Positions 19,778 through 29,465 of a stretch of 64,000 nt of DNA are shown here, piece after piece. Made by a program: the position numbers and the translations under genes. The notes under the pieces are model-generated. The model saw nothing but the letters and a program-made list of their open reading frames with translations. It was not told the DNA's origin and ran no database searches. The stretch's first letter is position 1; the number at the start of each line of letters is the position of its first letter. Origin of the DNA: Phymatolithon calcareum (lineage: Eukaryota > Rhodophyta > Florideophyceae > Hapalidiales); the NCBI GenBank assembly GCA_977006965.1, contig OZ345362.1, forward strand, positions 496,001-560,000. Reading direction: 5' to 3'.

Positions 19778-20929
19778 TTATGCTATCACGTATGAATCCA
19801 GCATTCTTCCTTGCAACCCTCCCGACCCGGCACTCAAATCCACTGCCATTTCAAGATGAGTTCCCACTTCTTTCGCTAAAGCATCATCAGGAACGTCGTT
19901 CACGCCACCGATGAACCACATATCCCGCGACGGCTGCGGGACGAAATTTTTGACGTACGCAGACTCGACGACCCACTTGCCGTCGCCGTTCTTATCGGGA
20001 ACGGCCTTTGGATCATCACTTCTTTTCAGAATCCTCATGATCCTTGTCACTCCGTTGCGTTTCGGAGCATACCATCCCTCTCGAAATTGCATTGCAATTG
20101 ATTCCTCTGTGAATCTGTCGCTGTTTGCAAAGCGGTCATCCTTGGACACCAGCCCATACACGGGTTGCGCCATGATCAGGTCGGCTTCATCCTCCCGGAG
20201 TGCAAGCGGTAGCGTCTGGGTCCAGTCAAAGTGCATCCCGGTGATACCCGTGTCCGCAACTACAAACGACACGAAATGGGACTTGGCTTCTTCCAACCAT
20301 TTGTCCATGGCAATCCACGAAATGCCGCTGTACGGAATCTTGTCGAAAATGACCTCCGGACGACAGTGCTTCCCGTCGCGCATCCTGGAGCCCGAAATCG
20401 AGACAATGTCGCCATACCTGTGAATGCCGCCTGCCTGTCCCGCGAGAATTTGCTTCGCCGGGGCGCGCATAGCCCAACGTGGTGCCGCGGCGTGCCGCAG
20501 GAACTCGAAGATGTTGGTAGGGGGCTCTTCGGTGTACATCACGTGGGCCTGGTACATGAGATATCGCATCGGCGAGACGAGCGCAACGACGTGATTCTGC
20601 GGGTCAAGCACAAACACACGAGTGATGCCGTGCACCATGCAGAAATCATCTCCAAATCCGGCCCCGACGTCGCCTTTGCGCAAAGTTTGCCCTAAATTCC
20701 ACTGCACAGAGCCCTTGTCCATACTTGCGTGATTAACTTTGATGGCAGGCATGACAAGCGGAGCGGGAACGTCATCTGGTATTTCCTTTGGGAAGAGATG
20801 CAACTGAGTTCGACCCCGCTCGTCCACATTGAGGTCGAATTTTGGATTGGGTTGCTCATCAGGGGTGGTCGAAGCCTGCTGTTGCTCCTTTCTCTTGCGG
20901 AGCATGAACTTTCCGGTTCCTAATCCCAT
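19778..20929 (-). CDS. Unknown 383-aa protein, longer paralogue of the 12-kb gene
   Basis: A single-exon ORF starts at the ATG ending at 20929. The N-terminus is basic and polar (MGLGTGKFMLRKRKEQQQAS), with no signal peptide or membrane segment. Residues about 105-130 (ITRVFVLDPQNHVVALVSPMR) correspond to IQRVFVVDTLARVALLTTPMR in the protein at 11.7-12.5 kb. The rest is a mixed alpha/beta globular protein (WLEEAKSHFVSFVVADTGITG; DMWFIGGVNDVPDDALAKEVG). I recognise no named family; a beta-rich tubby/LURP-like fold was considered because of the VFVLDPQNHVV segment but cannot be supported. A TATA box at 20987-20994 lies about 60 bp upstream of the ATG, which supports the start. Confidence 0.8.
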   Translation of the reverse strand: MGLGTGKFMLRKRKEQQQASTTPDEQPNPKFDLNVDERGRTQLHLFPKEIPDDVPAPLVMPAIKVNHASMDKGSVQWNLGQTLRKGDVGAGFGDDFCMVHGITRVFVLDPQNHVVALVSPMRYLMYQAHVMYTEEPPTNIFEFLRHAAAPRWAMRAPAKQILAGQAGGIHRYGDIVSISGSRMRDGKHCRPEVIFDKIPYSGISWIAMDKWLEEAKSHFVSFVVADTGITGMHFDWTQTLPLALREDEADLIMAQPVYGLVSKDDRFANSDRFTEESIAMQFREGWYAPKRNGVTRIMRILKRSDDPKAVPDKNGDGKWVVESAYVKNFVPQPSRDMWFIGGVNDVPDDALAKEVGTHLEMAVDLSAGSGGLQGRMLDSYVIA

Positions 20930-20986
20930 GATTAAAAAGTCTTGATCCGTTAGAAGCGTGCACGTACTAGTGGAACGGCGAGGGGA

Positions 20987-20994
20987 TTTATAAA
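20987..20994 (-). promoter_or_regulatory. TATA box of the 383-aa protein gene
   Basis: TTTATAAA lies 58-65 bp upstream of the ATG at 20929, leaving a leader of about 30 nt if transcription starts 25-30 bp downstream of the box. Confidence 0.5.
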
Positions 20995-21880
20995 CTGCTC
21001 TGGACGGCTCTCTGTGGCTTATTTTGCCGCGCTGTCACATGGCGGAGATGTTTACGTAACAGACAGTTCGAGTAAAAAATTTTGAAAATGGGGATCGATC
21101 AGGGAGTGCGTCCCTACCCCGGATCATCTTGCAGTTGGCAAAGCAGATGAATAGCGTGGGAGCATGCACAACCTATGGATGCGTAAGTGAAATTTTGGTG
21201 ACGTCAAAGTTAATCATACGCCATAGCTCACTTTTTGTTTCACTGACATGACGAGTGGAGCAAGACGGGGGATCACTGTGGAAAGTGGTACAGTGTAATT
21301 GGTGCCCCCTTGCAGGAGTAAGTTGGCAACCTTCCATTCTACAGGGTTTCTAGCTCTGTGTATCATACCTGCTCGTTAGGACCATCTTTACTTGTTCGGC
21401 AGGCCGAATTAATTCCAGGATTCCTCGATGCGATGCTGTGCAGTGCTGAAGTGGTACAGGTATGCACAGCGCGTGCCTCTTTTTTCTAGAATATTTGTTA
21501 CAAAGTGGTATGACGCCGGGTTTGCTTTTCTCCCCCTCTTCTGGAACCTTTCAAACAGAGGAGCCTACAAAACTGTAAGCGCTCTCGAAACAGCCAAGCC
21601 TCCAGTATGGTAGTTTGCCAACTAACTCCGTCAAGGGGGCATCGGCAACTCAATGAAATGACAAATTACTCCTTTCCGCACCAGAAAAGCTGCGAACGAG
21701 AGACACATTTTAAGATCACCAGCCAACTTGCAAACTGGGGGCACAAAATCGCCCCACCATCGCTAAGAAGCTCATTTTGGATGAACGACTTCAAATGCTG
21801 TAAGCTATCTGTAGAGTTCCTGAAAGTTGATTTTATGAAAGAAATTTAGAACTGAAAAACCAGTCGTAGGAAGTAATACG
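20995..21880. other. Intergenic, no supported gene
   Basis: Nothing convincing on either strand; the longest frames are under 85 aa and look random. Confidence 0.4.
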
Positions 21881-21881
21881 G

Positions 21882-22008
21882 TACCAATATCAGGGTGATT
21901 ACATTCGAGCCCCTCTAACTGCAACATGACGGGACAATTTTAGTCAAAGTCAAGTGTCCCGTCAAGTTGCAGTTAGAGGGGCTCGAATGTAATCACCCTG
22001 ATTGGTAT
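21882..22008. mobile_element. Foldback MITE-like inverted repeat
   Basis: Left arm 21891-21935 (CAGGGTGATTACATTCGAGC...) and right arm 21954-22000 are near-perfect inverted copies, separated by an 18-nt loop (AATTTTAGTCAAAGTCAA). Pairing resumes outside (TACCAAT / ATTGGTA). The whole unit of about 125 bp could form one long hairpin. No coding capacity. Confidence 0.75.
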
Positions 22009-22538
22009 ATGTATCTCCTCCTCCGTACAGTACTTCGCTGTTAATTGCATTGCTGTACAATTATTTTAGAAGTGCAACCTGGCGCTGTTGCCAGCTTTGC
22101 TGCCAGAAGTGTCCACCTTTAACGTTCAATTGGTATCATAGTTGTGGTGAAGCTAAAATCTTCTGGCTCATGAAGAACAATCTCATCATATCATAGATCA
22201 TCTGAGATCACCGGCATGATGTTGGTGATTTTCTTTTCAACAATGAAAAAGTAACAGAATGACCAGACAGCCTAATTAATTGGACACGAGTTTTGAAAGC
22301 CGAAATTTGATGCGGCCGAAACGTATTCCCCGTGATGCCCCCTTCAAATATATTTAGGCCTCCATCGGGCAAATTTGTATTACATATAATACAAACCTAT
22401 GGTCCAGAAATATACCGCTCTCACGTCGTTTACAGTCCAGTATGATACAGTAGAGAAATGAGAGTCTCACCTTTCTCACAGCATTTCTGTATCAAACGTT
22501 TTGCTTACAGTATTTGTAAAATATGGGGGATCGGTCCA
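22009..22538. other. Intergenic, no supported gene
   Basis: No gene recognised. Several TACTGTA/TACAGTA motifs occur near 22437-22510. Confidence 0.4.
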
Positions 22539-22677
22539 TCAACTTAACTGACACACCGTTATGTATGCATCATGCATACATACTGTACAGTACTGTAAAG
22601 GTCTGGGTCCATGATGTGCATGATGATGATGATGATCATCATCATCATGCATACATAACGGTGTGTCAGTTAAGTTC
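22539..22677. repeat. Inverted repeat with internal ATG/CAT microsatellite
   Basis: AACTTAACTGACACACCGTT at 22541-22560 is repeated in inverse orientation at 22658-22675, and the pairing continues through ATGTATGCAT. The centre holds TACTGTACAGTACTGTA and a self-complementary (ATG)n(ATC)n run at 22617-22648. It is hairpin-forming and MITE-like. Confidence 0.7.
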
Positions 22678-23004
22678 CCTTTTTGAAGCACGTTGCAAAC
22701 CATCACAAAAGCACCTTCTAAAGGAACAATTACTGTACTCTATGATACAGTACTGTATTGTACTCTAAAATTTTGATTGTATTAATCCATAAACATTATT
22801 TATGATTCTCACAACGCGCAAATGTCGATGAAAATCCGTACAGGACTACAGTATATCACTTTTTCTGCAATGAAAGTCGCCCCGGCGATGTCGAAGAACG
22901 AGATCTCCTGAGTCGTGCTGCACACGAACTCTAACTATTTCGTCTGTTCCACATCCACCACCTTTTCTAACATCTGTCTGCCTCTGATCAGCTCAAGTAC
23001 GTCA

Positions 23005-25098
23005 ATGGTTCTTTCGTGGCTGAGCCGCTGCCGCCGCCGCCGCAAAAGCGAGCCGGCAGCAGCGCCAAAAGAGGAGCCGTCCACTGCATCATCGCTACTC
23101 TCCAAATCGAGATGCCTGGAGTGCTGTAGCAAAGTGAACGATGTCGCCTTGACCCCAAATGGAATCTTTTTGTGCCTCGCCCTGGACAGAGCCCCCGCCT
23201 ACAGCCAGGTCACTTCATTGCCTGACCCCACCCATAATGCCGTTCCGGTCTACGAGTACGCCAATCTAGCGCTCCGATCGCGATATGTGGGACATACGGG
23301 ATCTGTAACGGCCTGCGCCGTCAGCGCTGACGGCGCCTTGTGCGCCTCGTCTGATTTCACCGGAGAAACCCGCGTCTGGAGAGCAGACACTGCGCTACAC
23401 CTCGCCCGTTTCACTGGTCACTCGTCCTCAGTATCAGACCTTGATTTCACTCCCGCTGGCGATTTTCTGGTCTCTGCCGCGACGGATAGCACCGTTGTCA
23501 TGTGGGATATGTCAACAGAGGCGCGCCGCCGGACATTCAACCGGCATTCCCGCGCAGTCTCTGCCTGTGCCGTCGATGTCGATGGCAATGGCGTGCTCAC
23601 CGCTGGGGAGGATGGAATACTGTTTCTATGGGACGCCCGCCAGAATGAACCCGTCGCGACCATTACCCCGCACAACCGGAGAGGTGTCACTTATTGTGCA
23701 CCGGACAGGCTATGGAGGACGCTTGTTACGACGGGCTTCGATCGTCGAGTAGGGCTTTGGGATGCCCGCATGCATCAGCTGATATTCGCTGCTGAGGTCG
23801 ATGATTCCATTATGTACGGCTGCGACATATCCGGCGATGGCGCGCGATTTGTCGCATGTGGCGAAAACGGGAATTTGAGAATTTGGAATTCTGCCAACCA
23901 GGCAGACGCGGATTCTCTTTTAGGTCATGACGTTCACATGCGCGTTTCGAGGTGCACCATCAATGATGATGCCACGCGCGTTGTTTCGGTCGGTCATGAC
24001 AAAACTGCAAGATTTTTCGACCTCGTGCAACTTCCGATAGACTCTGATGCCCTTTGTCTCCCCGGCGACGAAGTTGCTGTAGTGAAAATTCAGCCGTCTA
24101 CCGCGGTTTTGTACGGGAAATACATGAATCACGGTGAAGTACTAACTGCGTCAAAGCTGAAGAATGCCCTTGCCTCCGATCATTCCCGGCGAGCATTTCG
24201 TCAACTTTCTGATGTGTTTCTTGCGCACGTCATGATAAAGACGGCTCTAAAGTCGGCGATTCATTTCGATTCACTTTTCGACGGAGTTGAGGACAGAAAC
24301 ACGTTCTTCCATAATACCGTTTATCACAAGCTGTCAGAAATGATGCGCACGGAAACAGAGAAGGAGTTTGGTATGATGCTCTTAATGGATGCGAAGAAGA
24401 ATGGCATTTTGGAAATTAGCGATGTGCGGCACATCATGGGCGATGCCCAAGTGCTGGATGTTGTGGACTCGATGGCTGCAGGATTCCGAACTGTGTTGGC
24501 AGAGGTTTTCACACACGTCCAGAATCGGCTGGATTCCATGGACAGCAGACTACAGAACGTCTCTGTGGACTTACAGGAGCTGCGGTCAGATGCAGCGAAA
24601 TTGAGTGCGCGGATGGACAGAGGGGCAAAGATCCAGCGATGGACCACACTTGTCAAGCTCGGTGTGAGCCTTGTTCCCATTGCAGGCTCTATTGCCACCG
24701 GGATTGTGGATGCGTCCGCAGAGCTCTTCTTGTCCTTTGATATGAGCTCTGTTGTTGAGATCCTTTCCAATTTTACGGGAAATGTGGCAGAAGCCGGCGT
24801 TGACACGCTCGCTTTTCAAGACGGAGATGCTAGCTGCGCGGATGGAGATGAATTCGAACAGGCAAAAAGAGAAGAAATCGATGCAGTTCGCCTTGTGCAG
24901 TTGCTGACGTCTTCGGCCTTGCTCAATAGAATACCGAAACATAATAGCGATGCCATTAGAAATGCGATTTTAGTTAACTACGGTGCAGACAGTGAAGAGC
25001 TGAATCGTAATACATGCAGAATAATAGAGGAACGCATGTCGGTAGAAACTCTACCAGATCAGCTGACCAGTCCAAAAAGGGACGAAAACGGCGATTGA
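23005..25098 (+). CDS. WD40-repeat protein with C-terminal coiled coil and hydrophobic Gly-rich segment; 3' end altered by LINE
   Basis: The first ATG is at 23005 (MVLSWLSRCRRRRKSEP), giving 697 aa; the frame is open upstream only with GTG. Residues about 80-345 form a WD40 propeller (GHTGSVTACAVSADGALCAS, TGETRVW, TDSTVVMWD, GENGNLRIWN, GHDKTARFFD). Then comes a helical region, a coiled coil (about 500-545, VQNRLDSMDSRLQNVSVDLQ), and a hydrophobic Gly/Ala segment (about 549-578, LGVSLVPIAGSIATGIVDAS) that could contact a membrane. A propeller sensor joined to a coil and membrane-active segment recalls scaffold or defence-type proteins, but no named family was recognised. The last six residues and stop derive from a LINE-B insertion at 25080; without it the frame would end four codons after SPK. 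Confidence 0.85.
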   Translation: MVLSWLSRCRRRRKSEPAAAPKEEPSTASSLLSKSRCLECCSKVNDVALTPNGIFLCLALDRAPAYSQVTSLPDPTHNAVPVYEYANLALRSRYVGHTGSVTACAVSADGALCASSDFTGETRVWRADTALHLARFTGHSSSVSDLDFTPAGDFLVSAATDSTVVMWDMSTEARRRTFNRHSRAVSACAVDVDGNGVLTAGEDGILFLWDARQNEPVATITPHNRRGVTYCAPDRLWRTLVTTGFDRRVGLWDARMHQLIFAAEVDDSIMYGCDISGDGARFVACGENGNLRIWNSANQADADSLLGHDVHMRVSRCTINDDATRVVSVGHDKTARFFDLVQLPIDSDALCLPGDEVAVVKIQPSTAVLYGKYMNHGEVLTASKLKNALASDHSRRAFRQLSDVFLAHVMIKTALKSAIHFDSLFDGVEDRNTFFHNTVYHKLSEMMRTETEKEFGMMLLMDAKKNGILEISDVRHIMGDAQVLDVVDSMAAGFRTVLAEVFTHVQNRLDSMDSRLQNVSVDLQELRSDAAKLSARMDRGAKIQRWTTLVKLGVSLVPIAGSIATGIVDASAELFLSFDMSSVVEILSNFTGNVAEAGVDTLAFQDGDASCADGDEFEQAKREEIDAVRLVQLLTSSALLNRIPKHNSDAIRNAILVNYGADSEELNRNTCRIIEERMSVETLPDQLTSPKRDENGD

Positions 25099-25304
25099 CA
25101 AACTTTTAGCTAAAAGTTTGTCAATCGCCGTTTTCTAACATATGGATTTCCAATGCTAGCATTGGAAATCCATATGTTAGAAGAAATGATAGTGTAATGT
25201 GATCTGATTGGGTAATGAGATGGCAGTATGAACGGGAAGCTGCTCTGGTGTTGGTGAATACCGGCGTTGAGGGCTTCTAAAATAAAAACCTACAATTTCC
25301 CCCC
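25080..25304 (+). mobile_element. LINE-B 3' fragment with twin palindromes, inserted in WD40 gene end
   Basis: The 225-bp insertion is flanked by AGTCCAAAAAG (25069-25079 and 25305-25315). It starts GGACGAAAACGG, matching LINE-B ORF2 codons near its C-terminus, and ends with the LINE-B 3' UTR and tail (GCTTCTAAAATAAAAACCTACAATTTCCCC). Between these are two adjacent perfect palindromes, 25084-25135 and 25133-25182, each made of neighbouring LINE-B sequence folded back on itself. The insertion supplies the stop codon of the WD40 gene. Confidence 0.9.
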
Positions 25305-25315
25305 AGTCCAAAAAG

Positions 25316-25654
25316 CAAAGCAAATATGTAAAATTATGAAGGAACAATTCCTATTCAGAGGCTTCCCTAGGAGGTAAGCACGCTTGTGTTTTCCTTTGGG
25401 TCTTTCACAACATTCTTTCGCCCGCCGTCTCTATTGCTTCTAAATATCTAGGTCTGGAAAGCGCCAAAGATTGATTCAGAAAGTGTTTGGCCACATGTCT
25501 GTAGAGCTTACCGCTCTAAGTTGGTCTCGTCCAGGAGGTTCTGCAAAGTGTAAGGAACTCCCATGAGAAACATGTTCTGCTAATATCCGTAAGAGCCTTA
25601 GAGACGCACTGCGAAAGGAATCCTTGGCAGCGTTGGCGAAATACCCTGCGCACA
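25316..25654. other. Intergenic, 3' flank of WD40 gene
   Basis: No gene recognised. The original 3' UTR of the WD40 gene probably starts here. Confidence 0.4.
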
Positions 25655-27535
25655 GCTTCGTAATCTTCAAAACGACGAGCGGGTCTCCGTTAAATGGGAT
25701 GAAGGTTGGTACACTGCAACTCTCAAGTTATTCGACGTACTCCAACATGGGGAAAACAGAGTGGCGTCGAACTTTCTGATGCGACACAAAAAGTATCTGG
25801 ACATTATCCTTGCATATGACGAGAGCACCTCTTTGGAGAAAATCAGTACTTGGTGCATACTTTGGTGTCTCAGCCGTGATTGAGCTGGTCGCGCTCCAAC
25901 GCATTCTATCTTCATCCAAGATTAGTCCTGAAATTGAATATGATGTAAGCGACTCACTGGAGCACTTGTTGGGAGAGAAATTCGAATCAAGGATATACTG
26001 AATAGTCAAACTACGTGAGCTTAGAAAATCGTGCGAAAGCGGCCCTGTTACTCTTCAAGAGAGGCCTTGGGAGCTTTTAAAATAAATCAACACATATCCC
26101 CTTGCATATGACGACGGGGACGAGCATGCGTATACCTTGAGCCCTACGGCTTCTAAACAACGCGTAATTTTCTGTAATGAAGATGGAGATATCCTTGATA
26201 TATACAGAACCATCCCACTCAATTTCGGAGGCACGGGGATAATACTGACGAGCGGAAACGAAACTGTGCTGAAACTCTCGCTCACTGCTGGAGCTGTTCG
26301 TTCTTCATACGACACCGTTTATGCATTTCAACAAGTGGTAAGGCGTCCCTTTGCACCTGGAAGCACTATACGTTGGTTCACGGACAGCAGGAACTGCATC
26401 AATGCTATTGACGGCCAGCCACGGATGTACGGGGAAATGATACGGAAGCTTTGGTGCCTTATGGAACAACTGATGTCCAACGAGATCACCGTCGAAGCCC
26501 TTTGGATACCGAGTCACTGCGGAATTCCAAGAAACGATGCTGCTGGCGAGCTAGCTCGCAGGTGTATTTGTAATTGAGGCCTTTTGGACTACCAGAGAGT
26601 CCCGTTGACACTCGAGGCAGCGAGATCCATCAACAGGCCATCTCTCAAACCCAAGCCTCTTACTATTCCGATACTTCCCGACGGCTTTCCACTATCGCAC
26701 AGAAGAGCTGAAGTGATCTTACATCAGCTCATTGGGAACTGTTCCCCTCTGGTGGCCGCTTTTCAAACTGGACACAACTTGGATGAAATGCCGAACGACC
26801 CGGTATACAAGATATGTAGCAACAACTGCAACGAAACCGTTGAACCTCTATTGCTACGCTGTGGTGGACGTTCTGCCTCCAGATGCAAAGTTTATTGGAC
26901 GAGTAGGTACCAAAACCGTAGAGGAATTATGCCGTGAGAGACCCATGGACGTACTCAAATTTCTGAACAATGAGAAACTGTTTGCGAATGTCGGAAATTC
27001 GAGGTCGGGAATAATCGCTGTCGAGAAGACAAGAAACAACGGGTCTCAAGTGGCTCCGTCTCGCACACTGCCGCCTGTTTCTCATAGCAAGACAGTAAAT
27101 TCGGAGACAGTCTATTTGGCTCTGGATGAGCGCCGCTTCATACTCCAGCGCCGATGGCCAGATTCGGAATGGTATAAATGCGAAAACACCCGAGCACAGC
27201 ATTGTGTCGGAAGGCAGTCGGAATAAGAATCAACAAGTCTTGGTCGGCTCAGTGCTCCTTCCGGGAGCACACGGAGAGAAGTGGCTGGTGTAGGGGTCTC
27301 GCCATGCCCGGTCCCCGTTTGGGAAATCAGCGGTCATAACGGATCACTAAGACTAACTGGTGTGTGACAACATTCTTGAACAGCACGTGGACCTTTGCGA
27401 GGTTCTACAGCGCTGAGCGTGCGAAAGGTAATAAACTCTCTTTTGTTCTGAACTGCTCATTGCCGTTTTGCGACAGCGAACGGCCTCAGTCGCTCACCAT
27501 CTGAGTGAACGAGCTTTCCGCAATAAAGAAAGAAA
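25655..27535 (+). mobile_element. RH element copy 2: Tudor-like plus RNase H, interrupted by LINE-D
   Basis: Skipping the LINE-D insertion (25823-26099, plus one TSD copy), one frame reads a Tudor/agenet-like segment (VSVKWDEGWYTATLK ... YDDGDEHAYTL), then an RNase H domain (LTAGAVRSSYDTV; WFTDSRNCINAID; LWIPSHCGIPRNDAA), then a stop, a shared LTLEAARSI segment, a Cys/His segment (YKICSNNCNETVEPLLLRCGG) and VEELCRERPMDVLKFLNNEKL after a frameshift. The tail near 27510-27535 is GCAATAAAGAAAGAAAAG. No RT was found, so the class is uncertain; a C-terminal RNase H with a Cys/His finger fits I-clade LINEs. The copy is dead. Confidence 0.7.
25823..26099 (+). mobile_element. LINE-D 3' fragment inserted in RH copy 2
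   Basis: A 5'-truncated LINE-D is flanked by perfect 15-bp duplications CCTTGCATATGACGA (25808-25822 and 26100-26114). It encodes the C-terminal residues LWRKSVLGAYFGVSAVIEL...LQRILSSSK, diverged from LINE-D at 42.8 kb, and ends with GGGAGCTTTTAAAATAAATC. Confidence 0.9.
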
Positions 27536-28946
27536 AGAATCCTGGTTGCGGCTGAGGTCTAATTCTTGAGATCCACTAGAATGCGGAGAGCGAAACATAA
27601 ATCCAAACTGTATCGAAGGAACATGAGTACTTAATATGTACTAAACCGGTGAAGAACCTCTATTACACGCATGCAATATCAGAAGAATGAAAAATGTTGG
27701 ACTAACGAGAACTGACTGTTTCATTCTCTGGATCTGGATGTTTCGCTTTTTTATAGCTTCTTCTTCTTCTTTATTGCAGGGTTTTGAAATTGTCATAGAA
27801 TAAGTCCACATCCTCTCGGCTACAGTAGACTTTAACAGATATGAGTGATACTTGACGTCACAACAGCTCCAAAGCTGCTCAACGTGCAGACCTTCGGGTA
27901 GCTTAACATCACTATGTCTACGCAGTCAATCTTCAGCGGCCGTCCCTTCAAAGGGATGACACAGGATCAAAACCATTTAGTGTTTCTTGCATATCCTTAA
28001 ATTTAGTGAAAGTTTTCTTGACTCTGGATCGCGAGCTTGGCGCCAGGGTGGCCAGTGGAAAAAAAGCTCTGCACTATACGGCATAATGCCAAACATTGAC
28101 AACAAGGTAATAGTAATAGAATTGAAGATGCCATTAAACGTTCACATAGTTTGCCAGCCATCTTAGAATAAACGAAAACATCGACTCCGGAACGCAAAGG
28201 GCACTCATCCTGACTCCGATTGTGCACTTACCCGTTCAAGTTCTCGCCCTTGCAAGTGTGCCCGTCTCTTTCAGCAGGGAGCTTTTAAAGCTTTTCGACT
28301 AACGTGAAGTGAATTTTCTTCCAGAGCCTAAGGTGTTCAATTCGTTGAGCACGCGAAGCTCCAAATGAAGTCTCTGATTCTGATTTCCTAAAAACGAAAA
28401 ATACTGGAGAGCTGTAAAGCTTCCATTGTATACTTGGTCACTCTTTACTCTTTGTTCAAATGGAATGACCTTCTCCGGCAATTGCAAAATTCTTTGAGCA
28501 AAGGTGCTTCGTGAATTAAGTGCAACGTACCTATGCCACGGCAATTCACTCGAGCCCCCGACGCCGACTTCGTGAGCGCGTGCATGGCAAGTGCACTACA
28601 TCGTATTCTGATTTTCCCTAAAGTGAGGATTGCAGCGCTTCGAGGGCCAAAGTTTTCTCCACATGAGCCCGCCGCTTGCTGCGAGACGCGGTGCCCCCCT
28701 GAGAGGCGTCGAGGAGGACTCTCAAACTTCACAATGAGCATGTGCATAGACAGGGGATAGTGTGCTGCAAGTGTAGCGCCAGGCTCCAAAAGAACCCTAC
28801 GCCACATGGGAGAAAAGCCCAAGAGAGGAGAGAGAAGAGAAGAGCGGGAGAGACAAGACAAAAAGAGGAGGAAAGAAAGACAAGTCAACAAAACTCCCCA
28901 ATAGATAGAGGACACCAGACAGAGTAAGCATGTAGACGTCAGCGTC
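27536..28946. other. Intergenic; one retroelement tail and a purine tract
   Basis: A minus-strand tail GCAATAAAGAAGAAGAAG at about 27758-27778 resembles the RH 3' end. At 28806-28890 there is a strongly purine-rich stretch (GAGAGGAGAGAGAAGAGAAG...). The frame at 28445-28915 (minus) is not recognised and looks like a by-product of this composition. Confidence 0.4.
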
Positions 28947-29400
28947 GTCCTCCGGCGGCGACCTTGGCTTGGTCGTCGACCTTGAGAGAGGCACGCAAAA
29001 AGTGGACAGGGACCTTGAGCGCGAATGTCACCGAACTGGCTTGTGCGCCGAAACGGTTGCGGTCAAGAAGGGTTGGGAAGTCACTGACTCCGCGTGTTCG
29101 AAGGAATTCACTGGCGTGACGCGTGTAGGATCCAAGCACTCGAGCCGAAGTCCAGAAACCTCCGGGACAGGGACAACGTCATCCTCACACGGCGACCTTG
29201 GCTTGGTCGTCGACCCTCGAACGAACGCACGCAAATCAGAAAAGGGAGCTTGAGAGCAGTTGTCTCCGTGCTGTCTTGCACGACGACGGTTGCGAACAAG
29301 AAGGTTGGGAAGAGCTCCGACTCCGCGTGGTCGAAGGGCCGTGCAGGCGAAGTTGAGCGTGCTACGAGCCGAGCATTCGGGCCGAAATCCAGAACTCCCC
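28947..29400 (-). repeat. Tandem repeat, about 230-bp unit, two diverged copies
   Basis: Units start near 28947 and 29183 with GGCGACCTTGGCTTGGTCGTCGAC and contain shared blocks (GCACGCAAA, CGGTTGCG, AAG.GTTGGGAAG, CTCCGCGTG). On the minus strand both units encode a similar peptide (STTKPRSPxEDD), so the duplicated piece may once have been coding. Present frames are broken. Confidence 0.65.
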
Positions 29401-29465
29401 ACCGTCCTTTACTCAGAGGAAGGAACTAACTAGCTTATATACTACAACCTACGCAAAAGACAGCG

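Noticed and set aside
19778-20929. Tubby/LURP-one-like assignment
   Set aside because: Only a short VFVLDPQNHVV stretch is reminiscent; no further conserved blocks match.
28742-28927. Basic 61-aa ORF in the purine tract
   Set aside because: A consequence of GA-rich sequence; no coding evidence.
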